A stretch of 64,000 bases of DNA from Novosphingobium sp. 9. GTDB taxonomy: Bacteria > Pseudomonadota > Alphaproteobacteria > Sphingomonadales > Sphingomonadaceae. The DNA lies in NCBI RefSeq assembly GCF_025340265.1, contig NZ_CP022708.1, forward strand, positions 457,501 to 521,500. Direction: 5' to 3'. Shown here in pieces: positions 35,742 through 44,692 of the stretch (position 1 is its first letter; every line of letters starts with the position of its first letter). Made by a program: the position numbers and the translations under genes. The notes beneath the pieces were generated by a model. That model was not told the origin of the DNA. It did not search any database and saw nothing but the letters and a program-made list of their open reading frames with translations.

Positions 35742-36563
35742 ATGGCCTTTTATACCGTGCAGGCTCGCACAAATTACTATGTCGATATCGGAGAAGGGCG
35801 TCCGGTTCTCCTGCTTCATGGCATCAGCAACTCGGGACGGGCCTGGGCACCGCAGGTGCCCGACCTGAAGGCAGCAGGCTACCGTGCCATTGTTCCGGAC
35901 CATGCAGGACACGGCGCTTCCGGCGCTGTTACGGCCCCCTTCGGTGTGCAGGAACTGGCCAACGATGTCGAAGCTCTGATCGCACACCTGGGCCTTGACG
36001 AGTTTGATGTCGTAGGCCTGTCGCTGGGCGGGATGGTGGCGCTCGAACTCGCGCTGCGGCATCCCGAGCGCATAGGCCGCCTGATCGTGGCGAACAGTTT
36101 CGAGAGGACCGCAACCCCGCAGTTCAAGGCGCTGGCCGAAGGTTGGGCAAAGATATTTGAACAGCCACACGGCCCGGTTCTGCGATTGGAGCAGAACTGG
36201 CCCTCGCTGGTGTCTCCGGCCTTTCAGGAGACAGCGGAGGGTTTGCGTACCTGGCAGGTCTGGCACGGCATTGCGGCCAGCGCCGATGGCCCGTCGCTGG
36301 CCCATGTCGCACGGGGGATTACGGATTTCGATCGCGCTAACGACCTGGGAAAACTGGCTATGCCAACTCTGTTCATTGCGGGCGACGGGGACGGCATGTC
36401 TCCACCGGACCTCAGTCGCGCCATGGCAGAGCGCGCCGGGGATGGCATCTGCCATGTCATTGCCGGGGCCGCGCATATTTCCAACGTGGACAGCGCCGAC
36501 GAATTTTCACGGATCATGCTGCAATTTCTGGGCCGTGCGAGTTCCCCTGCGGTTTCAATGTGA
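35742..36563 (+). CDS. Alpha/beta hydrolase (3-oxoadipate enol-lactonase-like)
   Basis: A 273-residue cytoplasmic hydrolase. Oxyanion region LLLHGISNSGRAWAPQVPDL, nucleophile Ser in VVGLSLGGMVALELALRHPE, acid Asp near LFIAGDGDGMSPPD and catalytic His in VIAGAAHISNVDS are in the standard order. The sequence resembles PcaD-like enol-lactonases and other small-ester hydrolases. AAAGGAA precedes the ATG at 35742. It is likely co-transcribed with the CynX-like transporter, suggesting import or export and hydrolysis of one small compound. Confidence 0.85.
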   Translation: MAFYTVQARTNYYVDIGEGRPVLLLHGISNSGRAWAPQVPDLKAAGYRAIVPDHAGHGASGAVTAPFGVQELANDVEALIAHLGLDEFDVVGLSLGGMVALELALRHPERIGRLIVANSFERTATPQFKALAEGWAKIFEQPHGPVLRLEQNWPSLVSPAFQETAEGLRTWQVWHGIAASADGPSLAHVARGITDFDRANDLGKLAMPTLFIAGDGDGMSPPDLSRAMAERAGDGICHVIAGAAHISNVDSADEFSRIMLQFLGRASSPAVSM

Positions 36564-36830
36564 AATTTTGCGAATGACTTTTTGGAAAGGCGCGCTCGGC
36601 AAGGCTGGTCCATTGCCGAGCGAACCATTGTCCACTTATCAAACGGCAAAAGCTGTTCAGGCGAGCCGAGGTATTTAGTGGTGATAGAGGCGACGCGACA
36701 TGACACCCTGAACAGCACGCCAGGCAGCGGTTAAGGCGCAGATCACGAAGCCATGGCTTCGCGACATGCGCGCGCAACTCCTACCCTCGTCGCCACCATC
36801 GGCGCGGGGATGGCGCTTCATTGTGCAGGG
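36564..36830. other. Intergenic stretch with no recognised feature
   Basis: No gene that I can support lies here. Several short frames cross it in different phases, but none has a start signal or a recognisable motif. Confidence 0.5.
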
Positions 36831-37082
36831 TTACTGAGCCGCCTTCTTCTCCGAATCGAGCCGTTTGACAAGTTTCTCGATCTCGTCGGGATTGAGAATC
36901 CAGGTGCGGGTCTTGCGGCCTTCGCGAAACACGGGCCGCGTCAGCAGGATGCGGGCCTGCTCCTTGGCGAAAGGCTTAAAAAGTGAGAAGTGCATCACGC
37001 ATTCGAGCATCGACCCGATAACTGGCGTCTTGCCATCAAGATCGATCAGCGTGGCGGGCTGGTCCCAGGGAATGTTCATCAT
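36831..37082 (-). CDS. Small conserved-looking protein of unknown function
   Basis: An 83-residue open frame with balanced, protein-like composition (MMNIPWDQPATLIDLDGKTP, ECVMHFSLFKPFAKEQARIL, TRTWILNPDEIEKLVKRL). No signal peptide or membrane segment is present. The charged C-terminal helix may mediate protein contact. I do not recognise the family. The first or second Met could be the start and the ribosome binding site is weak. It is divergent from the next small gene. Confidence 0.55.
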   Translation of the reverse strand: MMNIPWDQPATLIDLDGKTPVIGSMLECVMHFSLFKPFAKEQARILLTRPVFREGRKTRTWILNPDEIEKLVKRLDSEKKAAQ

Positions 37083-37229
37083 GGTGTGCGCCTATCGCTG
37101 CTCATGCCGAATGCAAAGGATGAATGCTGCCCCCCAGCGCTACCTCGCATGACAGAGGGCGCTGGCTTAATCGGTTTGTTTCGCCTGCAGGGCGAACTAT
37201 ACCTTTGCCGATACCGTCTGGAGATTGGC

Positions 37230-37499
37230 ATGCCCGACATCAATCCGCATCTCATACCCTCTCCCTTGTCGCAGACCGTGAGCCAGGATGGCGTCACCGT
37301 GCATGTCGAGATATTCAAGCTCGACAGCGATGACGGCTGGACTCTGGAAGTCGTCAACGAAGCGGGTACGTCGACGGTCTGGGAAGATCCGTTCGAGACG
37401 GACTCAGCCGCCTTTGAGGCTTTCGAGCGCGCAGTCGAACTCGAAGGGATGGATACATTCCTGGATGATGACGCCGAGGGTTGGACGACCATCCATTGA
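37230..37499 (+). CDS. Small acidic protein of unknown function
   Basis: An 89-residue acidic protein beginning MPDINPHLIPSPLSQTVSQD and containing VTVHVEIFKLDSDDGWTLEV and a C-terminal AFEAFERAVELEGMDTFLDD. The start at 37230 is favoured by GGAG 6 bases upstream; the same frame is open further left without a good start. The alternating strand pattern followed by one helix suggests a small alpha/beta domain. I do not recognise a family. Confidence 0.6.
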   Translation: MPDINPHLIPSPLSQTVSQDGVTVHVEIFKLDSDDGWTLEVVNEAGTSTVWEDPFETDSAAFEAFERAVELEGMDTFLDDDAEGWTTIH

Positions 37500-37538
37500 C
37501 TGCGGTGACCTGTCCGGCAAGCGGGTTCTGATGCAATG

Positions 37539-38621
37539 CTATTTGTCGCCAGCTTCCTTGAAAGCCGTCTTTAGAGAGGCTTCCAGCATCTGTGTGAACC
37601 GTTGCGAAATGCGGGCCTGTGGCACCAGTTCTTCGAAGCCGTGATAGGCGCCGGGCACAACGACCAACTGCGTTGGCACGCCGGCGTCGATCAGGCGGCG
37701 GGCATAGTCGATATCCTCATCGACGAAGAGGTCTATCGACCCGACGCCGATGAAGGTCGGGGGCAAGCCGCGCAGGTCCCGGCAGCGGGCGGGCACGGGC
37801 ACCGCCGGAACCGTAGGGCCGCCCGGTTGCTGGCCGAGAAAGGACGACCAGCCCAGACGGTTGTTGTCTTCAGTCCAGATAAGCTTGCCGATCGGTGCTG
37901 CGGGGTGGCGTGTCGTGCCGGTGCGATCGTCCAGCATCGGATAGATCAGGCACTGGAAGCACAGCGGGACCTCGCCCCGATCGCGCGCGACGATGGCAAG
38001 GATGGCGGCATGTCCGCCTCCTGCCGAACCGCCCAGCACCGCGATCCGCTGCCGGTCTATGCCGAGATCCGCAGCATGGTCATACGTCCATTTGAGCGCG
38101 GCATAGTTCTGTTCGATGGAGCGTTGATAGCGCGCTTCGGGCGCCAGATCGTAATCGACGCTGACGATGGTGAGCCTGAGATCGTGCGCCAGTTGCTGAA
38201 GACGGCGCAGGTCGCTGAGCGGCGAGCCCGAAATGAAGCCTCCACCGTGAACATGCAGAATGGCTGGGCGGGAGGCACCCGGTGTGCTGTTGATGACATA
38301 GACCGTGACCTCACCACCTTTGCCTGGCGGGTTGTCGGGTACGGGAATACGCTTCGACAGATAGGGAACATCGGGCAGTGCTGCAGGGGCGTTCTGCAGT
38401 CCTGCGGCCCTTGCTTGCGCAAGGTTTGCGAGCGAAAGCGGTGGCCCGGCCTCGCGTTGCTTCAGGAACGTTTCGGCCAGTGGCCGCAGTTCGGGATCGA
38501 CGGCTGACAGATCGTCAGCGGGGGTGGCTGTCAGGGCTTTGGCGATGGCACGATAAGGTAGAGCGCCGGCGCCCAGAGTACCACAGGCAGCCACGAAGCC
38601 GCGTCGTCCGAGATTGGCCAT
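37539..38621 (-). CDS. HSL-type alpha/beta hydrolase (acetyl esterase-like)
   Basis: A 360-residue esterase of the hormone-sensitive-lipase family. AAGGAGG stands 5 bases before the ATG at 38621. A Tat-like N-terminus (RRGFVAACGTLGAGALP) suggests export. The oxyanion motif HVHGGGFISG, nucleophile AVLGGSAGGGHAAIL, an Asp in SIDLFVDEDIDYAR and catalytic His in PGAYHGFEELVPQ are all present. Such enzymes remove acetyl or longer acyl groups from sugars or alcohols. It is the last gene of the minus-strand glycoside locus, 10 bases after the GH1 stop, and fits removal of acyl decorations. Confidence 0.88.
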   Translation of the reverse strand: MANLGRRGFVAACGTLGAGALPYRAIAKALTATPADDLSAVDPELRPLAETFLKQREAGPPLSLANLAQARAAGLQNAPAALPDVPYLSKRIPVPDNPPGKGGEVTVYVINSTPGASRPAILHVHGGGFISGSPLSDLRRLQQLAHDLRLTIVSVDYDLAPEARYQRSIEQNYAALKWTYDHAADLGIDRQRIAVLGGSAGGGHAAILAIVARDRGEVPLCFQCLIYPMLDDRTGTTRHPAAPIGKLIWTEDNNRLGWSSFLGQQPGGPTVPAVPVPARCRDLRGLPPTFIGVGSIDLFVDEDIDYARRLIDAGVPTQLVVVPGAYHGFEELVPQARISQRFTQMLEASLKTAFKEAGDK

Positions 38622-38631
38622 GTCTGCCTCC

Positions 38632-39987
38632 TTATACCCGGTTGGCACGGACGATCGCGGCGAGCACGGCTGCGCTAGGCTTGGGCGTGCGCGCGAATGT
38701 GCTGCGATCAAGGCTGTGCAGGCCGAACTTGGGTCCGTAGCCCGAAATCCATTCAAAGTTGTCGATGAGCGACCAATGGATATAGCCCAGCACCGGTACG
38801 CCCGCGCTCATCGTGCGGCGCAGCTCTTTGAGCGAGGCGGGGATGAACCGCGCGCGCTGCGTGTCGTCGCTGGTGTGAAGCCCATGTTCGGTGACGATGA
38901 CCGGCACGCGCGCAACGGAATGGGCGTAGCGGACGGCATCTGCGAGCGAGGCGGGATAGATCTCGCCCCCGGCGCCATTGGTCTCCACCCCTGCGGGCGT
39001 GGGCAGCGGCCCCGTGTCCGACCATACCGTTCGCCCGTAGTTCTGCACGCCTATGAAGTCGTCCTCGCGGGCCGCTTCCAGCCAGGGTTCATAGAATTTC
39101 GCTCGAACGCTGTCGCGCATCGAGTGTGCTCCTGCGGCCTGATCGTCAATGATCGCCAGACTGACGCCGACCGGAAGGTCGGCGCGCACCGCCTTGATCG
39201 CCTGTCGCCCGGCGCGGTGGGCGGCGATCATGTTCGCCTGCGTGGCGGCGGGATCGGCGACCCACACCGCATTGCCGGGACTGAAGACCTGCGCGCCATA
39301 GGCTCGTGCGGCCGCCGCCGTCATGGCCCGATCGGCAGCCATCATCGTGGCGGCGGTTGCGGCGGGCAGGATCACTGCCAGTTGCCCGGTCAGGTTCGGC
39401 TCGTTCAGCGTCGTCGCGTGCCCCATGCCGTCCGCGAGATGGCGTGCAGCGCGTTCGCAGAAACGGGCGAAAAGCTCGGGAGCATCGCGGTTCGTCCAGC
39501 CGCCCCGTTCGGCGAACCAGCGCGGTGTCGTATAGTGGTTGAACGTGACGAAAGGCGTGATCCCGCGGCGATGGCAACCCTCCATGATCGCCTTGTAATG
39601 ATCGAGCATGGCGATGGAGAAGCTACCCGGCGTGGGTTCGATCCGCGCCCATTCCAGGCTGAAACGATAAGTGCCAAGGCCCAGGTTCCGGACCAGATCG
39701 AGATCGCTCTCCCACAGCTCGAAGCTGTTGGCGGCATCTCCCGAAGGTTCCGCATAGGTTGTGGGCGTGAGATGCTCCAGCGCCCAGACGTCGGAATTGA
39801 CGTTGTTTCCTTCGATCTGATGACCGGCCGTGGCCACGCCCCACAGGAAGTCCTTGGGGAAGGGGGGCAGAGTCTGTGCTGCTCCAAAAGCGGGATGGGA
39901 GAGCGCTGCACTTGCCCCTGCGGCCATGGTTCCGGCCAGAACCGCGCGCCGGTCGAGATGAATATCGCTCACTGTAAGGCCTTTCAT
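38632..39987 (-). CDS. GH1 family beta-glucosidase, Tat-exported
   Basis: A 451-residue glycoside hydrolase family 1 enzyme. The N-terminus DRRAVLAGTMAAGASAALS is a Tat-type signal. The (beta/alpha)8 barrel starts at FPKDFLWGVATAGHQIEGNN. The acid/base is Glu196 in TTLNEPN and the nucleophile Glu367 in VTEHG, where most relatives have T-E-N-G. FSLEWARIEPTPG and GYIHWSLIDNFEWISGYGPK are strong family marks. It releases beta-linked glucose or a similar residue from glycosides. Its ATG overlaps the rhamnosidase stop (ATGA), coupling it to GH78, so sequential removal of rhamnose then glucose is likely. Confidence 0.93.
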   Translation of the reverse strand: MKGLTVSDIHLDRRAVLAGTMAAGASAALSHPAFGAAQTLPPFPKDFLWGVATAGHQIEGNNVNSDVWALEHLTPTTYAEPSGDAANSFELWESDLDLVRNLGLGTYRFSLEWARIEPTPGSFSIAMLDHYKAIMEGCHRRGITPFVTFNHYTTPRWFAERGGWTNRDAPELFARFCERAARHLADGMGHATTLNEPNLTGQLAVILPAATAATMMAADRAMTAAAARAYGAQVFSPGNAVWVADPAATQANMIAAHRAGRQAIKAVRADLPVGVSLAIIDDQAAGAHSMRDSVRAKFYEPWLEAAREDDFIGVQNYGRTVWSDTGPLPTPAGVETNGAGGEIYPASLADAVRYAHSVARVPVIVTEHGLHTSDDTQRARFIPASLKELRRTMSAGVPVLGYIHWSLIDNFEWISGYGPKFGLHSLDRSTFARTPKPSAAVLAAIVRANRV

Positions 39988-42900
39988 CCGAAGTCCGCCT
40001 GCGTCACGACGAACCTGTAGGAACCGGAGCCGACATCCAGCGTCACCCGGTCATTACCCGTCAGCGATGTCATTTCCCGGCGGTCGATACAGGGACGCCC
40101 GCTTTCGCGTACCTGTTCCAGAGAGTGGGCAGGCAGGTGCAAAGTGCATCGGGTGTTGGCCGGGATTTCGAGGGCGAGCGTAAATGCGCCATCGCTTTCA
40201 CGTTTCCACGCGGTGGAAATTACGCCAGATCGGCTCTCGTAGCGGGCCCCGCCCGAGGGCATGCGCGGATCGTAGACCGGATCGAAGCGGAACCGGGCGA
40301 ACCCCGGCTCTATCGGATCGATGCCGGCGATGCGGCGGAACATGAACCCCGCCACGGCCCCCAGCGCGTAATGGTTGAACGAGTTCATCGCCAGATCACC
40401 GGTATCGCCGTTCCAGCGTTCCCAGATCGTCGTCGCGTTATGCGCGATCATGTAGCCCCACGAGGGATATGCCGTGCGCAGCAACAGGTCGTAGGCGAGC
40501 GCGGTTTCGCCCGCATCCGCCAGCACGTCGAGGCTGTAGGGCGTGCCCAGAAAGCCGGTCGACAGCAGCGTACCGCGCCGCCGGATATCGGCGACAAGCA
40601 GATCGGCGGCGCCCTTGCGCAGCGTGGGCGGCAGAATGCCGAACTGGAGCGCGAGGATATATCCGGTCTGCGAACCGTTGCCGATGTGCCCGTTCGGCTG
40701 GGCATAGGCGGCGTTGAAGGCGCGGGCGATATCGCCGGACAGCGTGCGGTAGCGCTGCACCGCGTCGCTGCGCCCGGTCGCCTGCGCCATGTCGACCAGG
40801 GCATCGGCTGCGGCTTTCCACATCGCCGTGCCGACGAGATCCTTGGGCGTGGTGAGATCGCCCGGTTCCTTGACGTCGAGCGCGAGCCAGTCGCCATAGT
40901 CGTTGCCGCGATTGTTCTTCCACAGCAGATCCGGGTTGGCGGCCCGGATCGAGGCGAGAAAGCGCTCCATCGCGTCCCAGTGCTCGTCGATCACGCTGGT
41001 ATCTGCAAAGCGACGCCAGCTCGTCCAGGGGAGGAAGACGCCGGCGTCGCCCCAGCCGGGGGAGGAGCCCGGACCGGTGAAATGTTCGCGGTCGTTGTCG
41101 GGCGCGATATCGGGGAAGGAGCCGTCAGCCCGTTGCGCGTCGCGCACGTCGCGCAGGAATTTGCGCGTGAATGCCGCCGCGTCCATGTTGAAGCAGGCCG
41201 CGTCCCAGAACACGTGCGCATCGCCCATCCAGCCGAGGCGCTCGTCGCGCTGGGGACAGTCTGTGGGGATGCCCATGAAGTTGGAGCGCTGGCTCCACAG
41301 GCCGTTCTGCCACATCCGCTGGGGCACGTATTGCGGCAGGTCCAGCGTCGCCGTTTCGGGCAATGCTGAGTGGACGACGATACCCTCGATATCCGCGCTG
41401 GTGAGCGGCCCGGTCAGCCCATCGATCTGGACATAGCGAAAGCCGTGATAGGTGAAGCGCGGTTCGAAGCGTTCGCCTGCGGGATCGCCGCGCAGGGTCC
41501 AGATGTCGGTTGCCAGCGCGGAACGCAGGTTTGCCTGATCGACAGTGCCATCGGCACCGAGCAGTTCGGCAAAGCGCATGGTGATGCGCTGTCCCGAGCG
41601 GCCCTTTGCCTTCAGGCGTACCCAGCCTGCGAAGTTCTGGCCGAAATCGACGACGACCCTGCCGCTGCCGAGTGGCGTGATCGACTTGGCGTGCAGCGTG
41701 AGCGAAGTGGCGATCGGCTGGACCGGCGAGCCGACCAGCGCGACGTCGGCAGTCTCGATCAGGTGTGCCGGTTCCCAGCGTCGATCGGGGTGAAACGCTG
41801 GCGTGGCCCAGCCGGGCTGTTCGCGGCGGGCATCCACGGTTTCGCCGTCATAGATGTCGGTTGCGAGAATTTCGCTGGGCGAGACCGACCAGCCGCCGTC
41901 GCTGGTCACCGTTTCACGCCGGCCGTCGGTGTGGATGATCTCCAGTTGCGCGCGCAGGCGCAAGGGCGGCCCTCCGAAGCCATAGCGCCCGCCCGGCGCC
42001 ATGTAGCTGCCGTACCAGCCATCCCCGACGATGGCGCCCAGCACATTGTCGCCCGGCTGAACGAGGTCGGTCACGTCATAGGCACGGTAAAGCACGTGCT
42101 TGCGGAAATCGGTCCACTCCGGGGCGAGCAGGGCATCGCCGACCTTCTGTCCATTGAGCCACGGCACATAGCCTCCCATGGCGGTGATATAGAGCCGGGC
42201 CGAGCGGATCGGTCGCGTGGCCTTGAAAGGGTGACGCAACAGGAACGCGCCGTTGCCCGGAAATCTGGCCTCGCCGTCGCCGGGTGTGACGGGAAGCCAC
42301 GCAGAGCCATCCGGCGGCGCCTTGCCTTTTGCGGTGCGCAGGTGCTCTCCGGTGAAGTGCAGCGTCCTGCCGGACGCGAGTGTCGCACGGATAAGAACTG
42401 CCACACGCGGTGGTGGGGGCAGTGACGAGGGATCGCCGGAGGGTTGGGCATCGGGCCTCAGAACGAAGGACAGACGATGGGCTCCGGCCTTTGCAGAGAC
42501 TGTGTTGCGATCGGTTGGAGGCGGCCCGAAGCGGAAGGAATCGCGCCGCTGTGGCAGGTTTTTGCCGTCGAGGTCGAGATCGGCAACGCGGTTCGCGCAG
42601 GTGTAGACGGCGAGTTCGGCGTCCTCTGGAAGGTCGAAATCGAGCCGGAACGCGTGGCCATCGCTGTTGCCCGGCGGGGCGCCTGCTTCCGGCCCCATCC
42701 AGCGCAGACCCGCCAGCCGATCTTCGCGCAAGGCCGTGGTCTCGGCAGCGATCCAGCCGCTCTGCCAGTCCTTCGCCGAGAGCAAACCCATCTCCCAGCT
42801 GGCGATCTCGCTGGTCGCACTGCCGCCCTGATCGTCCCATACAGTGACGGCCCAGAAGCAGCGGGCGCGGGATGACAGGGTTTGGCCTTCATAGGGAATG

Positions 42901-43232
42901 TCGAGAGTCTGCTGGCCGGTAATCCGGCCGCTGTCCCACACGTCGAACGCGCCGGTTTTCGCCTTGTCGATGCTGCTGGCAACGCCGATGCGGTAGGCAA
43001 CCTGCCGGCAGGCCCGCCGGTCCGAACGCAGCTTCCAGGACAGGCGGATGCGCTGGGAATGCAGGGCGCGCGGTTCGGTAAGGCAGTCTGCCTGCAGGGC
43101 CTCCACTGCCAGCGGCCTGTCGGATTTCGCGTGCAGGGTGGCGGCCTTCAGCGCCGGGGTGGCGACCGCCCCGGCGCCAGCGCCGACACCGACAATCGCC
43201 ATGAAACGGCGCCGGGATGTATCCATCGACAA
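39984..43232 (-). CDS. GH78 family alpha-L-rhamnosidase, Tat-exported
   Basis: A 1,082-residue multidomain alpha-L-rhamnosidase. The N-terminus has a twin-arginine signal (SRRRFMAIVGVGAGAGAVA), then beta-sandwich domains and an (alpha/alpha)6 catalytic barrel. The catalytic block PTDCPQRDERLGWMGDAHVF supplies the conserved Asp, Glu and Asp of the family, and HNATTIWERWNGD supplies the general-base Glu. Length is normal for GH78 (900-1,100). The enzyme removes terminal alpha-L-rhamnose from flavonoid glycosides, saponins or polysaccharide oligomers. It overlaps the GH1 gene by four bases; the unknown Tat protein gene lies 39 bases upstream. Confidence 0.94.
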   Translation of the reverse strand: MSMDTSRRRFMAIVGVGAGAGAVATPALKAATLHAKSDRPLAVEALQADCLTEPRALHSQRIRLSWKLRSDRRACRQVAYRIGVASSIDKAKTGAFDVWDSGRITGQQTLDIPYEGQTLSSRARCFWAVTVWDDQGGSATSEIASWEMGLLSAKDWQSGWIAAETTALREDRLAGLRWMGPEAGAPPGNSDGHAFRLDFDLPEDAELAVYTCANRVADLDLDGKNLPQRRDSFRFGPPPTDRNTVSAKAGAHRLSFVLRPDAQPSGDPSSLPPPPRVAVLIRATLASGRTLHFTGEHLRTAKGKAPPDGSAWLPVTPGDGEARFPGNGAFLLRHPFKATRPIRSARLYITAMGGYVPWLNGQKVGDALLAPEWTDFRKHVLYRAYDVTDLVQPGDNVLGAIVGDGWYGSYMAPGGRYGFGGPPLRLRAQLEIIHTDGRRETVTSDGGWSVSPSEILATDIYDGETVDARREQPGWATPAFHPDRRWEPAHLIETADVALVGSPVQPIATSLTLHAKSITPLGSGRVVVDFGQNFAGWVRLKAKGRSGQRITMRFAELLGADGTVDQANLRSALATDIWTLRGDPAGERFEPRFTYHGFRYVQIDGLTGPLTSADIEGIVVHSALPETATLDLPQYVPQRMWQNGLWSQRSNFMGIPTDCPQRDERLGWMGDAHVFWDAACFNMDAAAFTRKFLRDVRDAQRADGSFPDIAPDNDREHFTGPGSSPGWGDAGVFLPWTSWRRFADTSVIDEHWDAMERFLASIRAANPDLLWKNNRGNDYGDWLALDVKEPGDLTTPKDLVGTAMWKAAADALVDMAQATGRSDAVQRYRTLSGDIARAFNAAYAQPNGHIGNGSQTGYILALQFGILPPTLRKGAADLLVADIRRRGTLLSTGFLGTPYSLDVLADAGETALAYDLLLRTAYPSWGYMIAHNATTIWERWNGDTGDLAMNSFNHYALGAVAGFMFRRIAGIDPIEPGFARFRFDPVYDPRMPSGGARYESRSGVISTAWKRESDGAFTLALEIPANTRCTLHLPAHSLEQVRESGRPCIDRREMTSLTGNDRVTLDVGSGSYRFVVTQADFG

Positions 43233-43271
43233 GTCATTCTCTCCCGTAGATTGTTCTGGGGCTTTTTGTGG

Positions 43272-44684
43272 TCAGCCGAAAGCGATGCTGTGGAGGGCGA
43301 TCCGTGCCGTTGGCCCGCTCTCCAGCTGCGGATCGAGCCGCAACTGGGTGACGAGGCCGCGATATTCGCTGCATCGGGACAGATTGAAGGACAGGCTCTG
43401 GACGCCGCGCTCAGGCCGGACCTTGGCGATCGCACTCGGGCTGCCCACGAAGTCCGGACTGTCGAGGGGCCGCCATAACAGCGCGACTTCGTCTATGCCC
43501 TCGAACACGCCGCGTATTGTCAGGCGTTTGGCCTGCGCCGCCTGCCAGGCCGCTGGAGGACCGATGATCTGTGCGCCCTTCGCGGGGCGGATGTCCAGTT
43601 GCCCGCGTATCGGCCAGCCGCTGTCGGTTGCATCGACATAGGTCCAGCCCTGCCGGTCTCTGGCGAACTCCCATGACGGCAGCGCCGGAGGGCGGGGCTG
43701 CGCATAGACCCACTGGCGGATCGCGCCCAGATCACCGCAGATCAGCGTGTAGCGATAGTCATGCACGATATTGTGATCGATGATTTCGAGCCGACTTGGG
43801 CCGATGTAGCCGGTCGGTTCGTCCTTCGGACCACCGCTGCCTTTCTTGCCGTAGAAGCCGCCGGAGAACCACGTCGTCTCCGGGCTCCAGACGCCAAGGC
43901 CGTGGCCGCTGTCATCGAGCAGGGCGGCCCAGTTCTCGGTCGCGGCCCATTCGGCCCAGGGGCTCTCGTTCTCGAATGGATGCTGGATTTCGGTGGGGGT
44001 ATCGCCTATGAACGGCCTGTCGCCGCGATAGCTCCAGAGCTGATACCACGGGCCGTTGGTATAGACGGCGGGCAGTTCCTGCTGCCGGGCAGGCCACTGC
44101 GTGCGATCCTGCCGCGCCATGACCAGACGGCACCGCGCCTGCACGGTGTTGCCGTCCAGCCGCAGCCAGGATTCAAAGGTGCATTCGCCCGGCACATCGT
44201 CGAGCGGCCAGTGCATGGGCACGCACTTCACGTAGATCTCGCGCCCGTCGTTGCGATGTTCCAGAATGCGCGAGGCATTGCCGAAATCGTCGCCGACCTG
44301 GATCGGGTTCCAGCCGATCTCTTCCCAGCGCGGTCTCGGCCCGGCGTGTCCGGGGACGCGATAGGGCACCGGGCCGGAATAGTAGCTCATCTGGACCTGT
44401 CGCCCCAGATCGAAGCTGTTGATGAGGTTGTCCGGCCCGCGCGTCAGGTCGGCCAGAAAGGTGATCGCCCCGCCCTTGGCCAGATCGATACCCAGCCGCA
44501 GAGTGCCGTTGGCAAGGTACGACATGCGCTCCGGCTTGGCATGGCCCAGTCGGGCGCTTTCCACCTGGGCAAGTACGGGCGAGGCCAGCATGGCGGTGCC
44601 CGATGCCGCCGCGCTCTGGAGGAAAGCGCGGCGGCCGAGGCCGGGAAGAGCGTTGTGACGCCCGGATGTCCTGTCCTGTGTCAC
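43272..44684 (-). CDS. Tat-exported protein of unknown function in the glycoside locus
   Basis: A 470-residue protein with a Tat-like signal (LGRRAFLQSAAASGTAMLAS). The body is rich in aromatic and acidic residues and reads as beta-sandwich: NGTLRLGIDLAKGGAITFLA, then SWLRLDGNTVQARCRLVMAR, YTNGPWYQLWSYRGDRPFIG, and a C-terminal carbohydrate-binding-like domain (GVFEGIDEVALLWRPLDSPD). The first part recalls sugar mutarotase-like or lyase-type beta sandwiches, but I cannot assign a family. It lies 8 bases after the TonB receptor stop and 39 bases before GH78. Its place in the locus argues for a role in binding or cleaving the same glycoside. Confidence 0.7.
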   Translation of the reverse strand: MTQDRTSGRHNALPGLGRRAFLQSAAASGTAMLASPVLAQVESARLGHAKPERMSYLANGTLRLGIDLAKGGAITFLADLTRGPDNLINSFDLGRQVQMSYYSGPVPYRVPGHAGPRPRWEEIGWNPIQVGDDFGNASRILEHRNDGREIYVKCVPMHWPLDDVPGECTFESWLRLDGNTVQARCRLVMARQDRTQWPARQQELPAVYTNGPWYQLWSYRGDRPFIGDTPTEIQHPFENESPWAEWAATENWAALLDDSGHGLGVWSPETTWFSGGFYGKKGSGGPKDEPTGYIGPSRLEIIDHNIVHDYRYTLICGDLGAIRQWVYAQPRPPALPSWEFARDRQGWTYVDATDSGWPIRGQLDIRPAKGAQIIGPPAAWQAAQAKRLTIRGVFEGIDEVALLWRPLDSPDFVGSPSAIAKVRPERGVQSLSFNLSRCSEYRGLVTQLRLDPQLESGPTARIALHSIAFG

Positions 44685-44692
44685 GCGGCGCC

